Source: Sabellastarte sp. h YS-2021 | Taxonomy: Eukaryota; Annelida; Polychaeta; Sabellida; Sabellidae | Length of the DNA: 64,000 nt | Direction of reading: 5' to 3' | Assembly: GCA_964017235.1 (NCBI GenBank) | Contig: OZ024929.1 | Location: 63,955,603 to 64,019,602 of the forward strand | In this document: piece after piece, positions 1-11,149 of the stretch | How the letters are laid out: each line of letters opens with the position of its first letter | Position numbering within the stretch: the stretch's first letter is position 1 | Notes under the pieces: generated by a model | What the model was told of the DNA's origin: nothing | Databases searched by the model: none | Seen by the model: the letters and a program-made list of their open reading frames with translations, nothing else | Position numbers and translations under genes: made by a program

Positions 1-42
1 AGAGTGTTACCACTCTGCACCGTGGCCCCCTTTGAACTCTTA

Positions 43-570
43 CTAAAACTGCTTACTAAAAGCTTCCATCACTGATGATACATTTGAAATATTTTCAGTG
101 TCATCAGAATCTGCATTGTCAGTGCTGTTTAATACAGTTGAAACATCATAAACCGAATCAGATAAAGGGTCCTCTAAGCCTGACATCCCTATTGGAGAGA
201 TTCTTTTAGAGTTCTTTGACTTTAGTGGATCTACAGCTGGAGTGTCTAAGTGGGATTTTAACATCATAGTGTCTAAAGTGGGCTGTTTATAATTGTCAAC
301 ACTGTTTGTTGGTGTACTGGTCAAGTTAGTTGATTGTTTCTTTGGTGTTTTGCCTCACTCATTATATTCTCTGAACATTTGTCCATGTCAATATATGATT
401 CAATATTGTTTACATTAGTAGTGGAAACAGTGCAAGACCCGGATTTTTCTTCCACAATTTTACAATAGTATTGATCTAATAAAGATTCAAGTTTACAAAT
501 GGCCTTGTCAAAGCTTTTTACATTCTAGCCTTCCCTGTATGTTTCACTGTTAAATGAACACTTGGCTATT
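43..570 (-). pseudogene. Decayed coding stretch downstream of the integrase, unrecognised
   Basis: I do not recognise this protein. Two minus-strand frames carry protein-like sequence. One runs from about 560 to 335 and ends in a stop. The other runs from 324 to 43 (93 residues, rich in Ser, Asp, Asn and Thr) and ends at a stop. They abut in different frames, so one frameshift near 325-335 is the simplest reading. The stretch lies immediately downstream of the integrase pseudogene on the same strand, so it may be another gene of the same element. Biased composition means function cannot be guessed. Confidence 0.3.
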
Positions 571-844
571 TAATATCCCTTCTAGAATGTTTCACCAACA
601 AACCTCCATACTGAATCATATAGCTTTATATGAAAATCCAAATTTTAAATCACAGTTTTTGTTGCAATCTTTATCATTATTGTTAGAATAACTTATGCCC
701 AATGATCCTTGTCCATTTAAATATAATTTTGTTCTTTACATTGGCATCTTCAACAAAACTTAAATAAAACTTTTTTATCCCAGTTGAAACAATGACTTCT
801 CACACACACATTGTCAACACAACACCCCAAGCTTTAGAGCTTTT

Positions 845-1990
845 TTGTATCTTTAGCAGGAACCCAAGCATTGAACATCTCAAGATAACCTTTGTACTTG
901 ACCACCATCTTTCTCCCCTCAGTTTTCTGATCTATAATTTTTTTCAATCTTAAAGTATGTGTCTATGGGTTTGATCACTCATTGCAACTCCAAGAAGTAA
1001 AATGTCCCATCCTGTGTTTCCCCTGTGACATCTATTAACTTGTACACAGGTGGAACCCTTCCCACACATTGCTACAAAGACATCATCACGCCAGTTCTGT
1101 AAAAACCCTTGTTCAAACTGACCCTATCTTCTGGGAATGCAAACCTGATCACCCACCTGAAACTCAAACCTGTCATTGGTCGGGTATCGCCAATCGTACA
1201 ACTTTTTCCAGAATTCTTTCTGGTTCTCATCAGTGACATCAGCTGGTTCCATACCTATAGAGCTATAAACTGATAAATTGTAAGATCTCACTAAATCTTG
1301 CAAGACATGTGTGTATTTATTTGTCTATTTTGCAGTAAAATACCTATATATTCTGGATTTTAGGGTTCTGTTAAATCTTTCAACAACACTACATTTGATT
1401 TCCTTACTCTCCGAGCTAAAAGGCTCAATGTCGTACAGTTTAATCATGGTTTTAAACTTAATCTTGTAAAATTCTGTCATCTCGTCTGTGTGTAGTTTCT
1501 GGCAGTATCTTCCAGATGAAGTGAGAATCGACTGAAAAGCTTTTTTTTTAAATTGGAGATTCCAAAATTTCTCCTGGGTTGTCTTTAGAAGCCTTGTCAA
1601 TCCTCCATAACTTTTTGGTTCTTTTGGGGTATAATACTCTTTCTTTAGATGCAGCTGTTGTTCCTTGCTCTGCCTTCAGTTCTTTGCTTTCCTCTTCTTC
1701 TTTCACACTCCCATTCACAATATCCTGTATGGTGGTTCACAAAAGTTCTGCTTAATCCTATGAGAGCCTACTAGGCTCTCTCTGACTAAATCTACAATAT
1801 TAGAACCAGGTATCACATCCCCAAACTTGAAATAAGCTGTCCCTTATTAGACCACTTGACGACTGCATTTCTTAGATGGTAAAGCAAAAAGCCTACCTTT
1901 TGCTTTACACACTATCGGGTAAATGTCCCAAAACCATGCAAGAATGCCCTCTACAAGTACTTTCTAGTTATACAAAGTTATGCAAAGTTG
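845..1990 (-). pseudogene. Decayed retroviral-type integrase, Polinton/Ginger-like
   Basis: This is a broken DDE integrase of the kind found in Polinton/Maverick and Ginger elements. Reading down the minus strand: a segment with IPGSNIVDLVRESL near 1800; YYTPKEPKSYGGL near 1640; the core end with VVERFNRTLKSRIYRYF near 1350-1400; then YTHVLQDLVRSYN and a linker around 1150-1300; and finally a chromo-like tail (VKYKGYLEMFNAWVPAKD) near 850-900. Lesions include an in-frame TAG directly after RYFTAK near 1330, a stop near 1115 and further frame changes near 1050. The first catalytic acidic residues were not located. Polinton is favoured over Ginger by the VLQDLV and chromo-like tail pattern, which I know from such elements; no polymerase or capsid gene is visible here, so the element is at best a fragment. 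Confidence 0.62.
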
Positions 1991-2792
1991 AACTTTGTTA
2001 AGTTAAAATCATGAGGATTAAAGCACAAAAATCTTTGATCTATGCAAATTTAAAATATGAAATTGGCGGCTAAGATCACGAAGGCATAGCTCGAGAAGGC
2101 AGTACTGGAGCTGTTGAGCCTTGGTGGAAGTATGTGCTCTCTGAGTGATCTTGTTAGCAATAGGCATCTTAGTTGTATAATGACTTTGGTATGGAAATTT
2201 GAAGTATGCTAGTTTATAGCCAGTCCTACATGTTCTTGGAAATTTGAAGTATGCTAGTTTATAGCCAGTCCTACATGTTCTTGGTCAGACCTGACCCCAG
2301 GTCAGTAGTAGTGCTTAAACTCAAAGCAGAGAGGTAGGTAAGTAAAATCTTGGATTGAACCCAAACCCTTTGACCAGTAGCTTCATAATATCTCACCACA
2401 CCATGTGATGCAAACCATAGAAGGTTAAATAATACACCTGCATGTAGATGCATGAAGTGAAATGGTATAAAGATCCCAGCACTGCTCTTAGTGAAGAATC
2501 TTGAATCAAAACTCGCCTCTTACATGGACCATCCCGTGAAAGGTCATATACAAGTCAAGATGATGATAAGTTAAAGAAATGAATACACACAGACAAGAGG
2601 TAGACTCATGACAATATTATCAGCCAAACCACAGTACAGACGAAACCCACCGATGCTAATGTAAAACTAGATTGTATAATTGGGCCATTTATTACTACCA
2701 AACATTTATTAGTAATTTTATAATGTTATTTAACAATATACAACAACTAGGTAGAAATAAAGGGTTCAAGCCCCAAGCCCCAAAAATAGATG
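1991..2792. other. Intergenic, no gene seen; contains a 45-bp tandem duplication
   Basis: No supported gene. The short open frames here have no recognisable motifs. The only structure noticed is the exact 45-bp duplication listed separately. Confidence 0.5.
2193..2284. repeat. 45-bp tandem duplication, two copies
   Basis: The segment beginning GGAAATTTGAAGTATGC occurs at 2193-2237 and again at 2238-2282 without a visible mismatch. Identity of the copies suggests a recent local duplication. Confidence 0.9.
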
Positions 2793-3752
2793 TTATGAAT
2801 TTTGTAGTAAAGTTTGAAAAGATGAAGCAACCTTATACGAAGCATTGGTGGATTGCAAGTATGTGTAAATGGCATCACTTTTCCAACTACCCTGCAAGCG
2901 AATATCCTCAAATGCCACATTATAGTTAAAAGAAAATGTAGCGCCACTACGTCTGAATGCGTGAAACGTGAAGGCAGAAGGATGTAACTGCTGATCCATT
3001 ATGATTTTTGATAGGGTCTGATCTACCGTAAAAGCCAACAAGGGTACATATCCCCCACCCCTGGGGACAAGAAAAGCTAGTGAATTTGGGGACGATGGGT
3101 ACATTTGAAACATAGTGGTCAGTGTTGTTACTGGACATAAAGAAGAACCTTCAATAAAAGGAATAAAAATCTCATGAAATTGAAAGTACAACTGTGTTTT
3201 TGTAGAAGGAATGTGAACTTTGAATCCCAATGGACACCTAATGAAATGCTTACGAAGCAACACTTTATGCATTGAAAATTTTGAAGAAGAGGGAACTATA
3301 CTAGCCAGCCGGAAGTAACCAAAAAAGGCCAGCAGAAAAATTGATTGAAACACAATGCCGTGTTTAATGTGGTTACAATATGTCACAATATTTTTCAATA
3401 TAGGTATGGTAATGATGCCTTTAATACAAGGAACATATGTGGCATTCATGGCAATAGCTTTCAACAACATTTTCACCTTTTTATGGTTAACATTTTGAAG
3501 AGGCAAGGAATAATATGCAAAATAATGCCTCAAAGCAGACACATAATTCAACACAGTTGGATATTTCAGTCCTTGAACATGCAAATATTCAACAAACATC
3601 AGAACAAATAACAAGGAAGTGAAATCAACTATTGACAAGTACACAGACAAAGCTATAAACAACCTAAACTGAGCATTATAAGAAACTCGCGTTCTGTCTC
3701 TAAAAGCAGTATGCAAACGTTTAGTAGCTGATGACCACAAGGCTGCAGCCAA
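2793..3752 (-). CDS. Tyrosine recombinase of the DIRS-like element
   Basis: A 319-residue open frame with the tyrosine recombinase fold. An N-terminal core-binding region (about residues 10-100) precedes the catalytic part. Candidate catalytic residues are Arg148 in GYFRLASI, Lys185, His264 and Arg267 in HAFRRSGA, Trp290 in QGSWKSDA and Tyr298 in YTYL. In DIRS elements this enzyme inserts a circular DNA copy without cleaving target DNA in a staggered way, so no target duplication is expected. It starts 14 bases after the RT frame ends, in the same direction. All expected active-site residues seem present although the rest of the element is broken, which may mean a later death or chance survival of this frame. 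Confidence 0.85.
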   Translation of the reverse strand: MAAALWSSATKRLHTAFRDRTRVSYNAQFRLFIALSVYLSIVDFTSLLFVLMFVEYLHVQGLKYPTVLNYVSALRHYFAYYSLPLQNVNHKKVKMLLKAIAMNATYVPCIKGIITIPILKNIVTYCNHIKHGIVFQSIFLLAFFGYFRLASIVPSSSKFSMHKVLLRKHFIRCPLGFKVHIPSTKTQLYFQFHEIFIPFIEGSSLCPVTTLTTMFQMYPSSPNSLAFLVPRGGGYVPLLAFTVDQTLSKIIMDQQLHPSAFTFHAFRRSGATFSFNYNVAFEDIRLQGSWKSDAIYTYLQSTNASYKVASSFQTLLQNS

Positions 3753-3766
3753 TGGATTTTCTGAAA

Positions 3767-5615
3767 TTATATATTATAATTAGGAATAAAACAACTCTGT
3801 GTAACCTGATGCCATGTTTTTGAGTGTAAAATATCTTTAATATCCCCTTCAATGTCTTTTGAAAACCACCTTGAAAGCCTGTCAGCATACACATTATTTA
3901 CTCCCTGTACATGACAATATTGGGTTTGAATATCATTACTAGCTATCAACAACCAGATAGATCTCGCATATAAAGCCAATACCTCATCTCGCGTTTTGCG
4001 TTGAAAAGTATCTGTGAGATGAATATTGTAGTCATTATGCGAATTTCTTAGCAAAGCCAACATTCGGTTAACAAAAAGTCTAGATGGTCGTACACAGCAA
4101 TGGATATACAGTAATTTTTCCAATAAGGACTTTAGCTGTCGCTTAATGGCTGTGGTTTTTTGAGCCCATTTTTTACAAAGACTTTTTATTTCTGCCATTT
4201 TTCTATCTGGAATTTTTAGGATGTTATTTTCTACATCAATCAAAATGCCCATGCAAATAACTTGTTTAGCTGGAGATACAAGCTTTTTTGGGTTAATTGG
4301 AAGACCTAGATTGTCAACTAATGCTTTCAGGGTGTCAAAAGCCCTCTGGGCATCAACAGCGCTCTGAACGCCAATAATATCATCAATATAGGGGAAAACA
4401 GCATAACGCTGTGACGTCATGACGTGTCTAATGGTATCCCTGAGTCTCTGCATCTGCGCACTGCCATGTTTATAACCGAACGCAACGCTAACGTCAACGT
4501 AATAGTTATGGTCCCACTGCAAGCCCATCACACCATAGTCCCTAGGGTCAATTCTCAAATTTCGAAATGCTCGACTAATGTCGAGTTTATAAAGCAATAC
4601 ATCCTCACCAACTTTTGCAATTTCATCCATGATATTATCTATGGTCGGATAAGAGAGGTCAATCATAATCATCATATGAATCAGATCTAATATTGCTATT
4701 AACTGATTGACCCTCCGGATATGATAGATTTACAATGACCCTGCGACTGTCTTTGCTTTTTGGTCGAGTAAGTAGTGGAGAAACATGGAATTTTTCAAAA
4801 GGCACAGATTCAAAGGGCCCAGCTATAGAATTGTGGGCCAGTTCTGTTGAAAAGTAAATGTTAACATCATCAGGAAAACATGTAGCTGACAGATGATTAA
4901 CAGTGGAAGATACATGTTGAAAAGTATCATAGTTTACACACAAAGGAAATCCGTATCGCAAATAGTCCAGCAATTGGGGGTCATGATATTCAGTTAGTAT
5001 TTCAGCCCACAGTTTGAGATTCAAATCAGTCTTAACCAAAATCCGAGCACTTTTGTAATTACTCTCACCAGAATCTACTACAATCTTGTGTGCTTTTTGG
5101 ACCCATTCATTATTCGAACTTGCAATAACAGATCTTGAAAAATCTTTCAAATGATACTTTGATATGTATGCCATCCTTTTTATGAAGCCAAAAGGCTGCA
5201 AGCAACGATAACCTGTTGTAGAGTCTTCAGTAGCTGAAGTACTATTGCCAGCCCTATCAGAAGCAGTGAAAACAGTACCATGCACTACATTAGTATGGTT
5301 AGCAAGTGACTGAGCCATGTACTTGTTATCGCACAGCCCTTTGTTGCCATCACTGGATGTATCTTGTTTTAACACAACAGTACTTGAGTTAGTTACCAAA
5401 CTATGAATTGATTTATTATCAGACAAGTCGTGATTTAAAACATGACTACTATACTGTCCATCATCATCATTCAATACATATGCAAGATTGTCATCAGTAT
5501 CTTCACAAGAACTGCCTTGCCGGGCCCCAGATTCATTGCCATGAAACACTTTAGATTTGACAGCCAGTCGTTTATTTCTTTGAGCGATTTTTATCTTAGT
5601 TTTAGCCCCAATCAA
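3767..5615 (-). pseudogene. Reverse transcriptase of the DIRS-like element, frameshifted
   Basis: Two minus-strand frames together make a DIRS-type RT. The first (5615-4659, 318 residues) holds a variable N-terminal part and then the RT entry region, with YLRYGFPL, HVSPLLTRPKSKDSRRVIVNLSYP and SVNSN. The second (4675-3767, 302 residues) carries on with DLSYPTIDNIMDEI, KLDISRAFRNLRIDP and the catalytic YIDD in FPYIDDIIG. They overlap near 4660-4675 and differ by one base, so one frameshift within a TATGATGATTATG run splits the enzyme. The C-terminal part ends in HVQGVNNVYADRLSRW, the end of a DIRS RNase H, but the middle of the RNase H (the DN motif region) is missing, probably deleted. The protein is therefore unlikely to work. 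Confidence 0.85.
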
Positions 5616-5709
5616 AGGAATTGTAACCCCATATTTTCTAAGCTTAGAACAAAAATAATACTGAGTTAAAATACAATCGTCCTGGCTACCAAAAGTGCTT
5701 GAACCTGTG

Positions 5710-6543
5710 CCTACTGATCGTTTTTCCCTTCATTTGTTTCCTATTACAAAATGATTCCGAATGATAACAGAATCTCTTGACCATTTTATAGCAATATGCA
5801 CATGCATGTTTTTGCAAGACATGCCCATCCATATGCTCACCCTCATGTATTCAGTTGCCATTATTATAAAACTTACAAGGGACAGCTGGCTTTGAAGTAC
5901 CCCCCTTTTTATCAGTCTGTGACGGATGTATTGGATGCTGTGTGTACCTAGCCCTTATCTGATTTGGCTGTGTATCAATTTGTTTCTTGATCATCTTGAT
6001 ACAATTGTTGCAAGTACAAGAGCATATTTTGCCTAATTTTTGGATTATCTTCTTCAAGTATGCAAACTATAAAACCTTGGCTAAACTGCATGACAGTAAG
6101 GTCATCATACGACGGGCATGTTCTATCAGAAAAATAACAAAATTCAGGAGGCCAGTTAATATCAACTCTTACATGATTTTCTTGATGCCTCATTAAACCT
6201 AAGAGGGTTGCCCGGACTCGCCCGTATGCCCCTGCTGCTGTGACTTCTCCACTCCCTTGATCTCCTCATCCAGATGTTTCAGATGCTTCAGGATAGCATC
6301 CAGCTTATCAGGAGGGCCAGCATTTAGGACATGAGATAGGGACTCAGGACTAGGGGGAGACTCAACAGCAGTCTGCCCCAAAGGGATGGATGAGGTGGAG
6401 GAGTTGGAGATTGTCTCCACCATATTGTTGCCAGATATCTGCCCAATCACCTGACAAAATCTGCCCACTGGTAGCTTGTGGGGCTGGTTACATTTAAAGC
6501 AAAACGCAAAGTCTTTCGCTCTTCTATGTGGCAACTGTCTCAT
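5710..6543 (-). pseudogene. Gag-like protein of the DIRS-like element, broken
   Basis: Three minus-strand pieces in different frames form a gag-like protein. The first (6543-6199, 114 residues) begins with FCFKCNQPHKLPVGRFC, a Cys/His cluster. The second (6193-5975) has NWPPEFCYFSDRT and YDDLTVMQFSQGF, a pattern I know from DIRS gag proteins. The third has PCKFYNNGN at about 5880 followed after a TGA by HEGEH, HACAYC and further Cys and His to about 5750: a CCCH-like finger in which the second Cys position reads TGA (see findings). Gag should package the RNA. Assignment rests on order and motifs; the sequence is poorly conserved generally. Confidence 0.6.
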
Positions 6544-6560
6544 ACTACAGCCTAAAAACT

Positions 6561-8044
6561 AATAAAAAAACCCAGGTGACTATGCACCACAAACTAACTA
6601 GTCAGGTGACACACTGAAACCAACGACTAGCAATGCACTGATACTCAACAATGGTCAAACACCTCACGGCTAATGCCCCATCTAGCCTACAGTTGCAAGT
6701 AGCCAACTGTAATTTTCCATTAACAGTCACATTAGTCAACTGTTCAACAACACTGGCAAACCGTATGCCCGTAACTCTTGTTAACAATCAAAAAGCCAAC
6801 AGTCACATTAATCAACTGTATCACTACTATTGACAACCCGCTTGTCAATCTAGAAACACAATTTGACAACCACGTTAGTCAGTTGTCCCCAGCATCAGTG
6901 CAAAGCAACCAAAGAGCAACTGCAGCTGTTCAAACCCACACATCAGTGTCTCAAGCCACCCTTCCACCAGTTAGTCTCTCAGATTTAAACCACACTTGTG
7001 ATGTCATTCTATTGTTAAAAGTGTGCATTATTTTTAGGTAATGCACACTTTTTTATCTAATTTACAGACACCTGAAACAGTCCAATGGTTTCTGTTTCTG
7101 TCAGAGCCATGAGATAAATGATATAAATTGAAAAATGAAAACTGAAATAAATGAATGCATCAATAGGATGACTTAACAAGGGTGTTTTAATACCAGTACA
7201 ACAGTTGATTTATCCAGTTCATATGCCCAAAAAGTGTTCTGAGTTATAAACAAATTATTAATCACTTTTATTTCTGCTTTCCAGTTTAGAGTAGAAATTC
7301 TACAGACTAGAAGAAAAAAACCAGAAACATATATTAACACATGGGCTAATATTCAAAACTCAATCTATAAATAACCACTAATCAAGAACGTTGAGATTTA
7401 GGTTAATTGGTTTGTCGAGAGTTTTTGAAAACAATTCCACAAAAGTGTAGTATTTCAGGGGGATATATCCAAAAGTGTGTGAGCTTTAAGTTTTGTTAAG
7501 TTTCATTTAAAATAATGAACACTATTACTCGAACCCTTCGGGCTCTCGTAAAGTGTGCATTATGTTCCCAGTAAGGCACACTTTTTCATACTTTACCTAT
7601 CAATAAGGGAGAGGTTCCCAGCCTAATCATCGCCCATATATCAGAAAGACGCAGAATGTTAAAATTCACTAACTTTTATACACCAAGCCCACACAGTACC
7701 TTGGCCTGCACTCTAAAAATAACTAGCTTTTTGACATAAAATCACTCACACATGGTCAACCTTCACATTAATCACATTTGCATAAAATCACTCATCAGTG
7801 CACCAGAGGTGACCACTGTCACCCACATAAAACACTCACATGTCCGTATATCAGGACAAACCACAAACTAAAATACAGTAATACTCCAACATCATGCCAA
7901 TTACCAAAAACTCTCAGACAATTGCTACATAAAGCAAAACTCAGAAGTATGATCCCAATAACGACAGACTGAACTCAGTTGTAACAACAGAACCACAGTA
8001 TCTAGTGAGATATTTCTTTCAAAAACAACCCGGTATAAAACAAG
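6561..8044. other. Intergenic, two similar hairpins, no gene seen
   Basis: No supported coding region. Short frames in 6.6-7.0 kb are low-complexity CAACTGT-rich sequence that may be the 5' end of the DIRS-like element. Two related hairpins lie at 7016-7053 and 7549-7588. Confidence 0.45.
7016..7588. repeat. Pair of related hairpins in direct orientation
   Basis: At 7016-7053 AAAAGTGTGCATTA is followed after a short loop by its near complement TAATGCACACTTTT. At 7549-7588 AAAGTGTGCATTA is followed by TAAGGCACACTTTTT. The two hairpins share stem sequence and lie about 530 bases apart in the same orientation, which could mark the ends of a small element. Confidence 0.5.
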
Positions 8045-8640
8045 TGAAGTGATAATAATAATAGTTAGTTCCTATATAGCACAGTTATAGTCACTTATTG
8101 GCTAATCACTGCGCTACTATCACAAAAGCACTCTTAAATATAAAGGTTTTAAGTCTTTTCTTGAAGTTATTTAAATACAGTTCAATGTTGCGGACATTGT
8201 CAGGCAGGCTATTCCAGTAGCAAGGTTCTGCAACATGGAAAGATCAGTATCCATTACTTTTCAGTTTCCATCCATGCTTTTTTAGTTTATACATTTTGTC
8301 ACCAAAATGTAGTGGTCTTGCTAGTTGGTTTATGGAAAGCAAAGATTGAATGTAGTCGGGGGCATTATCCTTTAATGCCTTGAACACAATGAGGTTCAGT
8401 TTGTAGATAATGCACTGTCTAGCTAGTGCACTTTTATCAAATAAGATGTCACAGAGTCATACTTCTTCAAATTCAGGACAATCCTAGCAGCAGCATTTTG
8501 TACACGTTGTAACTTTTTGATAAATCTGGGATATTGAGATGAAGAGAGAGTTGCAGTAATCCAAGTTTGCAGAGATAACTGAATGCACAATGGTTTTAGA
8601 GTGATAACAGAAATAAAATAAAATTTCAATCCCAGGTTCC
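8045..8640 (-). pseudogene. 3' end of a CR1/Jockey-like LINE
   Basis: The minus strand carries the C-terminal part of a non-LTR RT protein: IKKLQRVQNAAARIV (about 8520-8475) and, after a frame change and a stop near 8250, CYWNSLPDNVRN with NNFKKRLKTFIFKSAF (8225-8120). This is followed by a stop, a short tail with GTGCTATATAGGAACTAAC and a terminal TTATTATTATTATC repeat at 8048-8067, typical of such LINE 3' ends. It is 5' truncated. Related in type to the plus-strand LINE at 34.9-36.1 kb. Confidence 0.75.
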
Positions 8641-8750
8641 GGCTACACCCATCTGGTGTAGCTTGTTCAGTGCAATCTAATAACTGAAGTTAAGTAGCAC
8701 TGGGCTTGGTTTGTCCTTGGATGGATGACCGTTTATCACTGTTTGAATTC
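8639..8750 (+). ncRNA. 5S rRNA-like segment (5S pseudogene or 5S-derived SINE head)
   Basis: The plus strand matches the internal promoter half of eukaryotic 5S rRNA: CTGAAGTTAAGTAGCACTGG corresponds to the box A region and GGTTTGTCCTTGGATGGATG to the intermediate element/box C region, in the right order and spacing, ending GACCG. The first ~45 bases are weaker but start GGCTACACCC as 5S genes do. Several substitutions show it is not a working rRNA gene. 5S-derived SINEs (SINE3) carry exactly such a head, so that is the alternative to a 5S pseudogene; no clear SINE body was recognised. Confidence 0.65.
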
Positions 8751-11149
8751 AGGTAGAGGTATGGGCAGATATATAGTGACTCAGAGGATCACTAGATGCA
8801 TATTTTCATCTTAGAAGTGATAAAAAGTCATCACAATTTGATGAACTAAAATAGTTTCAAGGCAATATATGTAGAACTTAAGTGGTTGATGAATTTATGT
8901 AGCTTAGGAGCATTGGTAATCACAGTATTTACTAATAGTATACGAGAAACTTCCAATTTGTCATTAATTTAGTTGAAGATGAAATACTTCAAACTCTTGC
9001 ACTTTTAGAAATCATTAATATTTATGTGTGCGTAGAAAGTATGAGGTCACAGAATTCTGTGTAGTTACATAATTATACTTCACAGAAAAGGCTGCTTGTA
9101 GATCATCTGCTAATCCACGTGGGCAAGACTTAGAAAACATGAAGATTTAAAATATTTTCCTTAATATTTTTTCGTGGATATCAATAAGACATATGTTTTA
9201 TATAGATTGATAATTCGATTAAAATGTACCCCTTTTGTAGTAGTTTAAGTTTAACAGTGGTCAGTCATATTATGCTTGCAGATAGCATGCTGACATTGGT
9301 CAAAGGTTGGTCCAACAGTGGAATATCCATTGGTCTGACGCTGCCAGCCACCGTTGTCCCAACAGTTTTTCCACTGGTGAACGCAATGTCAATCCAATGT
9401 TGGCAAGCCATCAGTAAGAATTATACTTCAATCAGACAGCAACATGGAGTTATGTTATCACTGTGTAGTAAATGTAATTGATTGACAGGTTGTACAGATC
9501 TTAGTTAATGGAATCACAGATAAATCAAATGACCAAGAATGTATTCAGTACTCAAACATCAATAATGGCAGATTAGAGTCTTAGTCAATAATCCAGTGAA
9601 ACAACTAAAATCAAAGTCATTCCTGTGAAAAATTTGTTTCACTCAACTGCCACAAATCATTTTGATAAGCCTTATATTAAGACGATATTCAATATAAAGA
9701 TTACTGGAGTGGTGCCAGCATCTCCACTCTATGAATAATGCAAAAATATACTTGCAGATAACATTGTGAGGGACTGTGAAGTGAGTGGAGCAGGGATTGT
9801 GGGATCCACTTTTCCCAGTTATTAGTGTGTGGACTGACAAATGATTCCAAGGGGTCAATAATATGGTGATTTTAGTGGGGCAAGAGGGATCAAGAAGTTC
9901 CAGTACATAGTGTGACATGTTTAATCCTTCTGAGATCCCTCAAAATTGTGAAGCAGAATCTGCAGACAGCATCCACTTGATTGGCAAAAATAAAATAAGA
10001 CACCCCACAAACTTCAACTGGTGTGAAACTTATGCAAAGAATATATGCAGGGGGAAAAAACCAACCTCTAATATTGGGCCAGTATGTTAAACAAAATAAA
10101 AATCTTAGCATATTTCAACAGGATATCAGTGACTGGATCCAATTAAAATGGTTTGCAAAATCTATATAAATTTCAACCAGATTTAACAGTTGGATTCATT
10201 CTGAAACCAGTTTCACAGTGGATCTTATAACCAAAACTAGATACTAGACACGGCATGTAATCAGTCAATCATTCAATCACAATGGGTCTCAGAAACAGCC
10301 ACATTGTCAAATTTGAGTCTTTTCACTCAGATTTTTCTCTCAAATGGCTGAAACCATTTCAACCTATCGAATAACCACAGAACTTTTCTGTGTCATGTGA
10401 CCCTTCTTGTCAAAATATTCTGCTGATGACATATTTTTCTATTGTTTTATACATTTTTTTCTGGAAATTTAAAAGTTTTTACAAGGTTTTCCATTGCAAA
10501 ATTGTAATTTACCAAATACTTCTTTCTTGGGGATTTTTATATATCTTTAGCTATTTTTTCATTTTAATTTTGTAGAGAAAAGCAAAATATGTGGTAATTA
10601 TCTACAAGCCTTTGCTTACGAAATTTAAGGGCACTACCTACCTGTCTCAGCGTCTGAGCCAGAGGCTCAACCAAAGCTGAGTATGAGCTCAATTAAAAAT
10701 GTTCCAAAACTTTGAAAAAAGGTCTCAATAATTTGAGCCTGAGAGCAGGCGAAAACCTTTCATGAACTCAGCGCCTGGTGAGATCCATAAAGTCTGGCCC
10801 ATTGGCTTAACTAGAATATTAAAAAAATGACACAAACGTCTTAACTTTGAGCCTGAGACCAGGCTAAGGCCTTTAATGAAATAAGCCCCTAGTTTGTGCC
10901 TGCTGCTACTCCCCATTGAGAATAATTAACCAATCAAATTAAAGTATTGAAATTAGCATATTAAAAGTACTGCTTCAAATTTACGGACGGCAAATCCCAC
11001 TCATGAATATTCATAAGCAACATTGTTTCATAAACTGCTGGTTTTACTCTCCACTTTAGTATAAATTCGTTAGAACAGGTACATGTGTAAATCAGTTCAA
11101 AAGTACATAAATGATGAAGCAAGTTAAATTTGAAATAATATATAGGTCA
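8751..11149. other. Repeat-rich intergenic region, no gene seen
   Basis: No frame here has recognisable protein motifs. 9270-9420 carries alternating TTGG/CCAA-rich sequence of the kind seen in dispersed invertebrate repeats. 10130-10230 matches the TTCAACCAGATTT repeat at 55 kb. 10734-10895 holds two diverged copies of a GAGCCTGAGA segment. Confidence 0.45.
10130..10235 (+). repeat. Copy of the TTCAACCAGATTT repeat also found at 55 kb
   Basis: GGTTTGCAAAATCTATATAA and TTTCAACCAGATTTAACAG here correspond closely to units at 55.0-55.3 kb (TTTGCAAAATCTACATGTAT and following). This shows a family dispersed at least twice in the window. Confidence 0.7.

Larger units (their letters stand above)
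2793..6560 (-). mobile_element. DIRS-like retrotransposon (gag, RT, tyrosine recombinase)
   Basis: Minus-strand order is gag-like with a zinc finger (6543 to about 5710), RT (5615-3767) and tyrosine recombinase (3752-2793). That order and the recombinase in place of a DDE integrase define the DIRS order of retrotransposons. The RT is frameshifted and the gag is broken, but the recombinase frame is open. I did not identify the terminal repeats; DIRS elements carry inverted or split direct repeats, so the true ends probably lie beyond these limits. The lineage differs from the plus-strand DIRS-like element at 59.3 kb in RT sequence. Confidence 0.8.
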
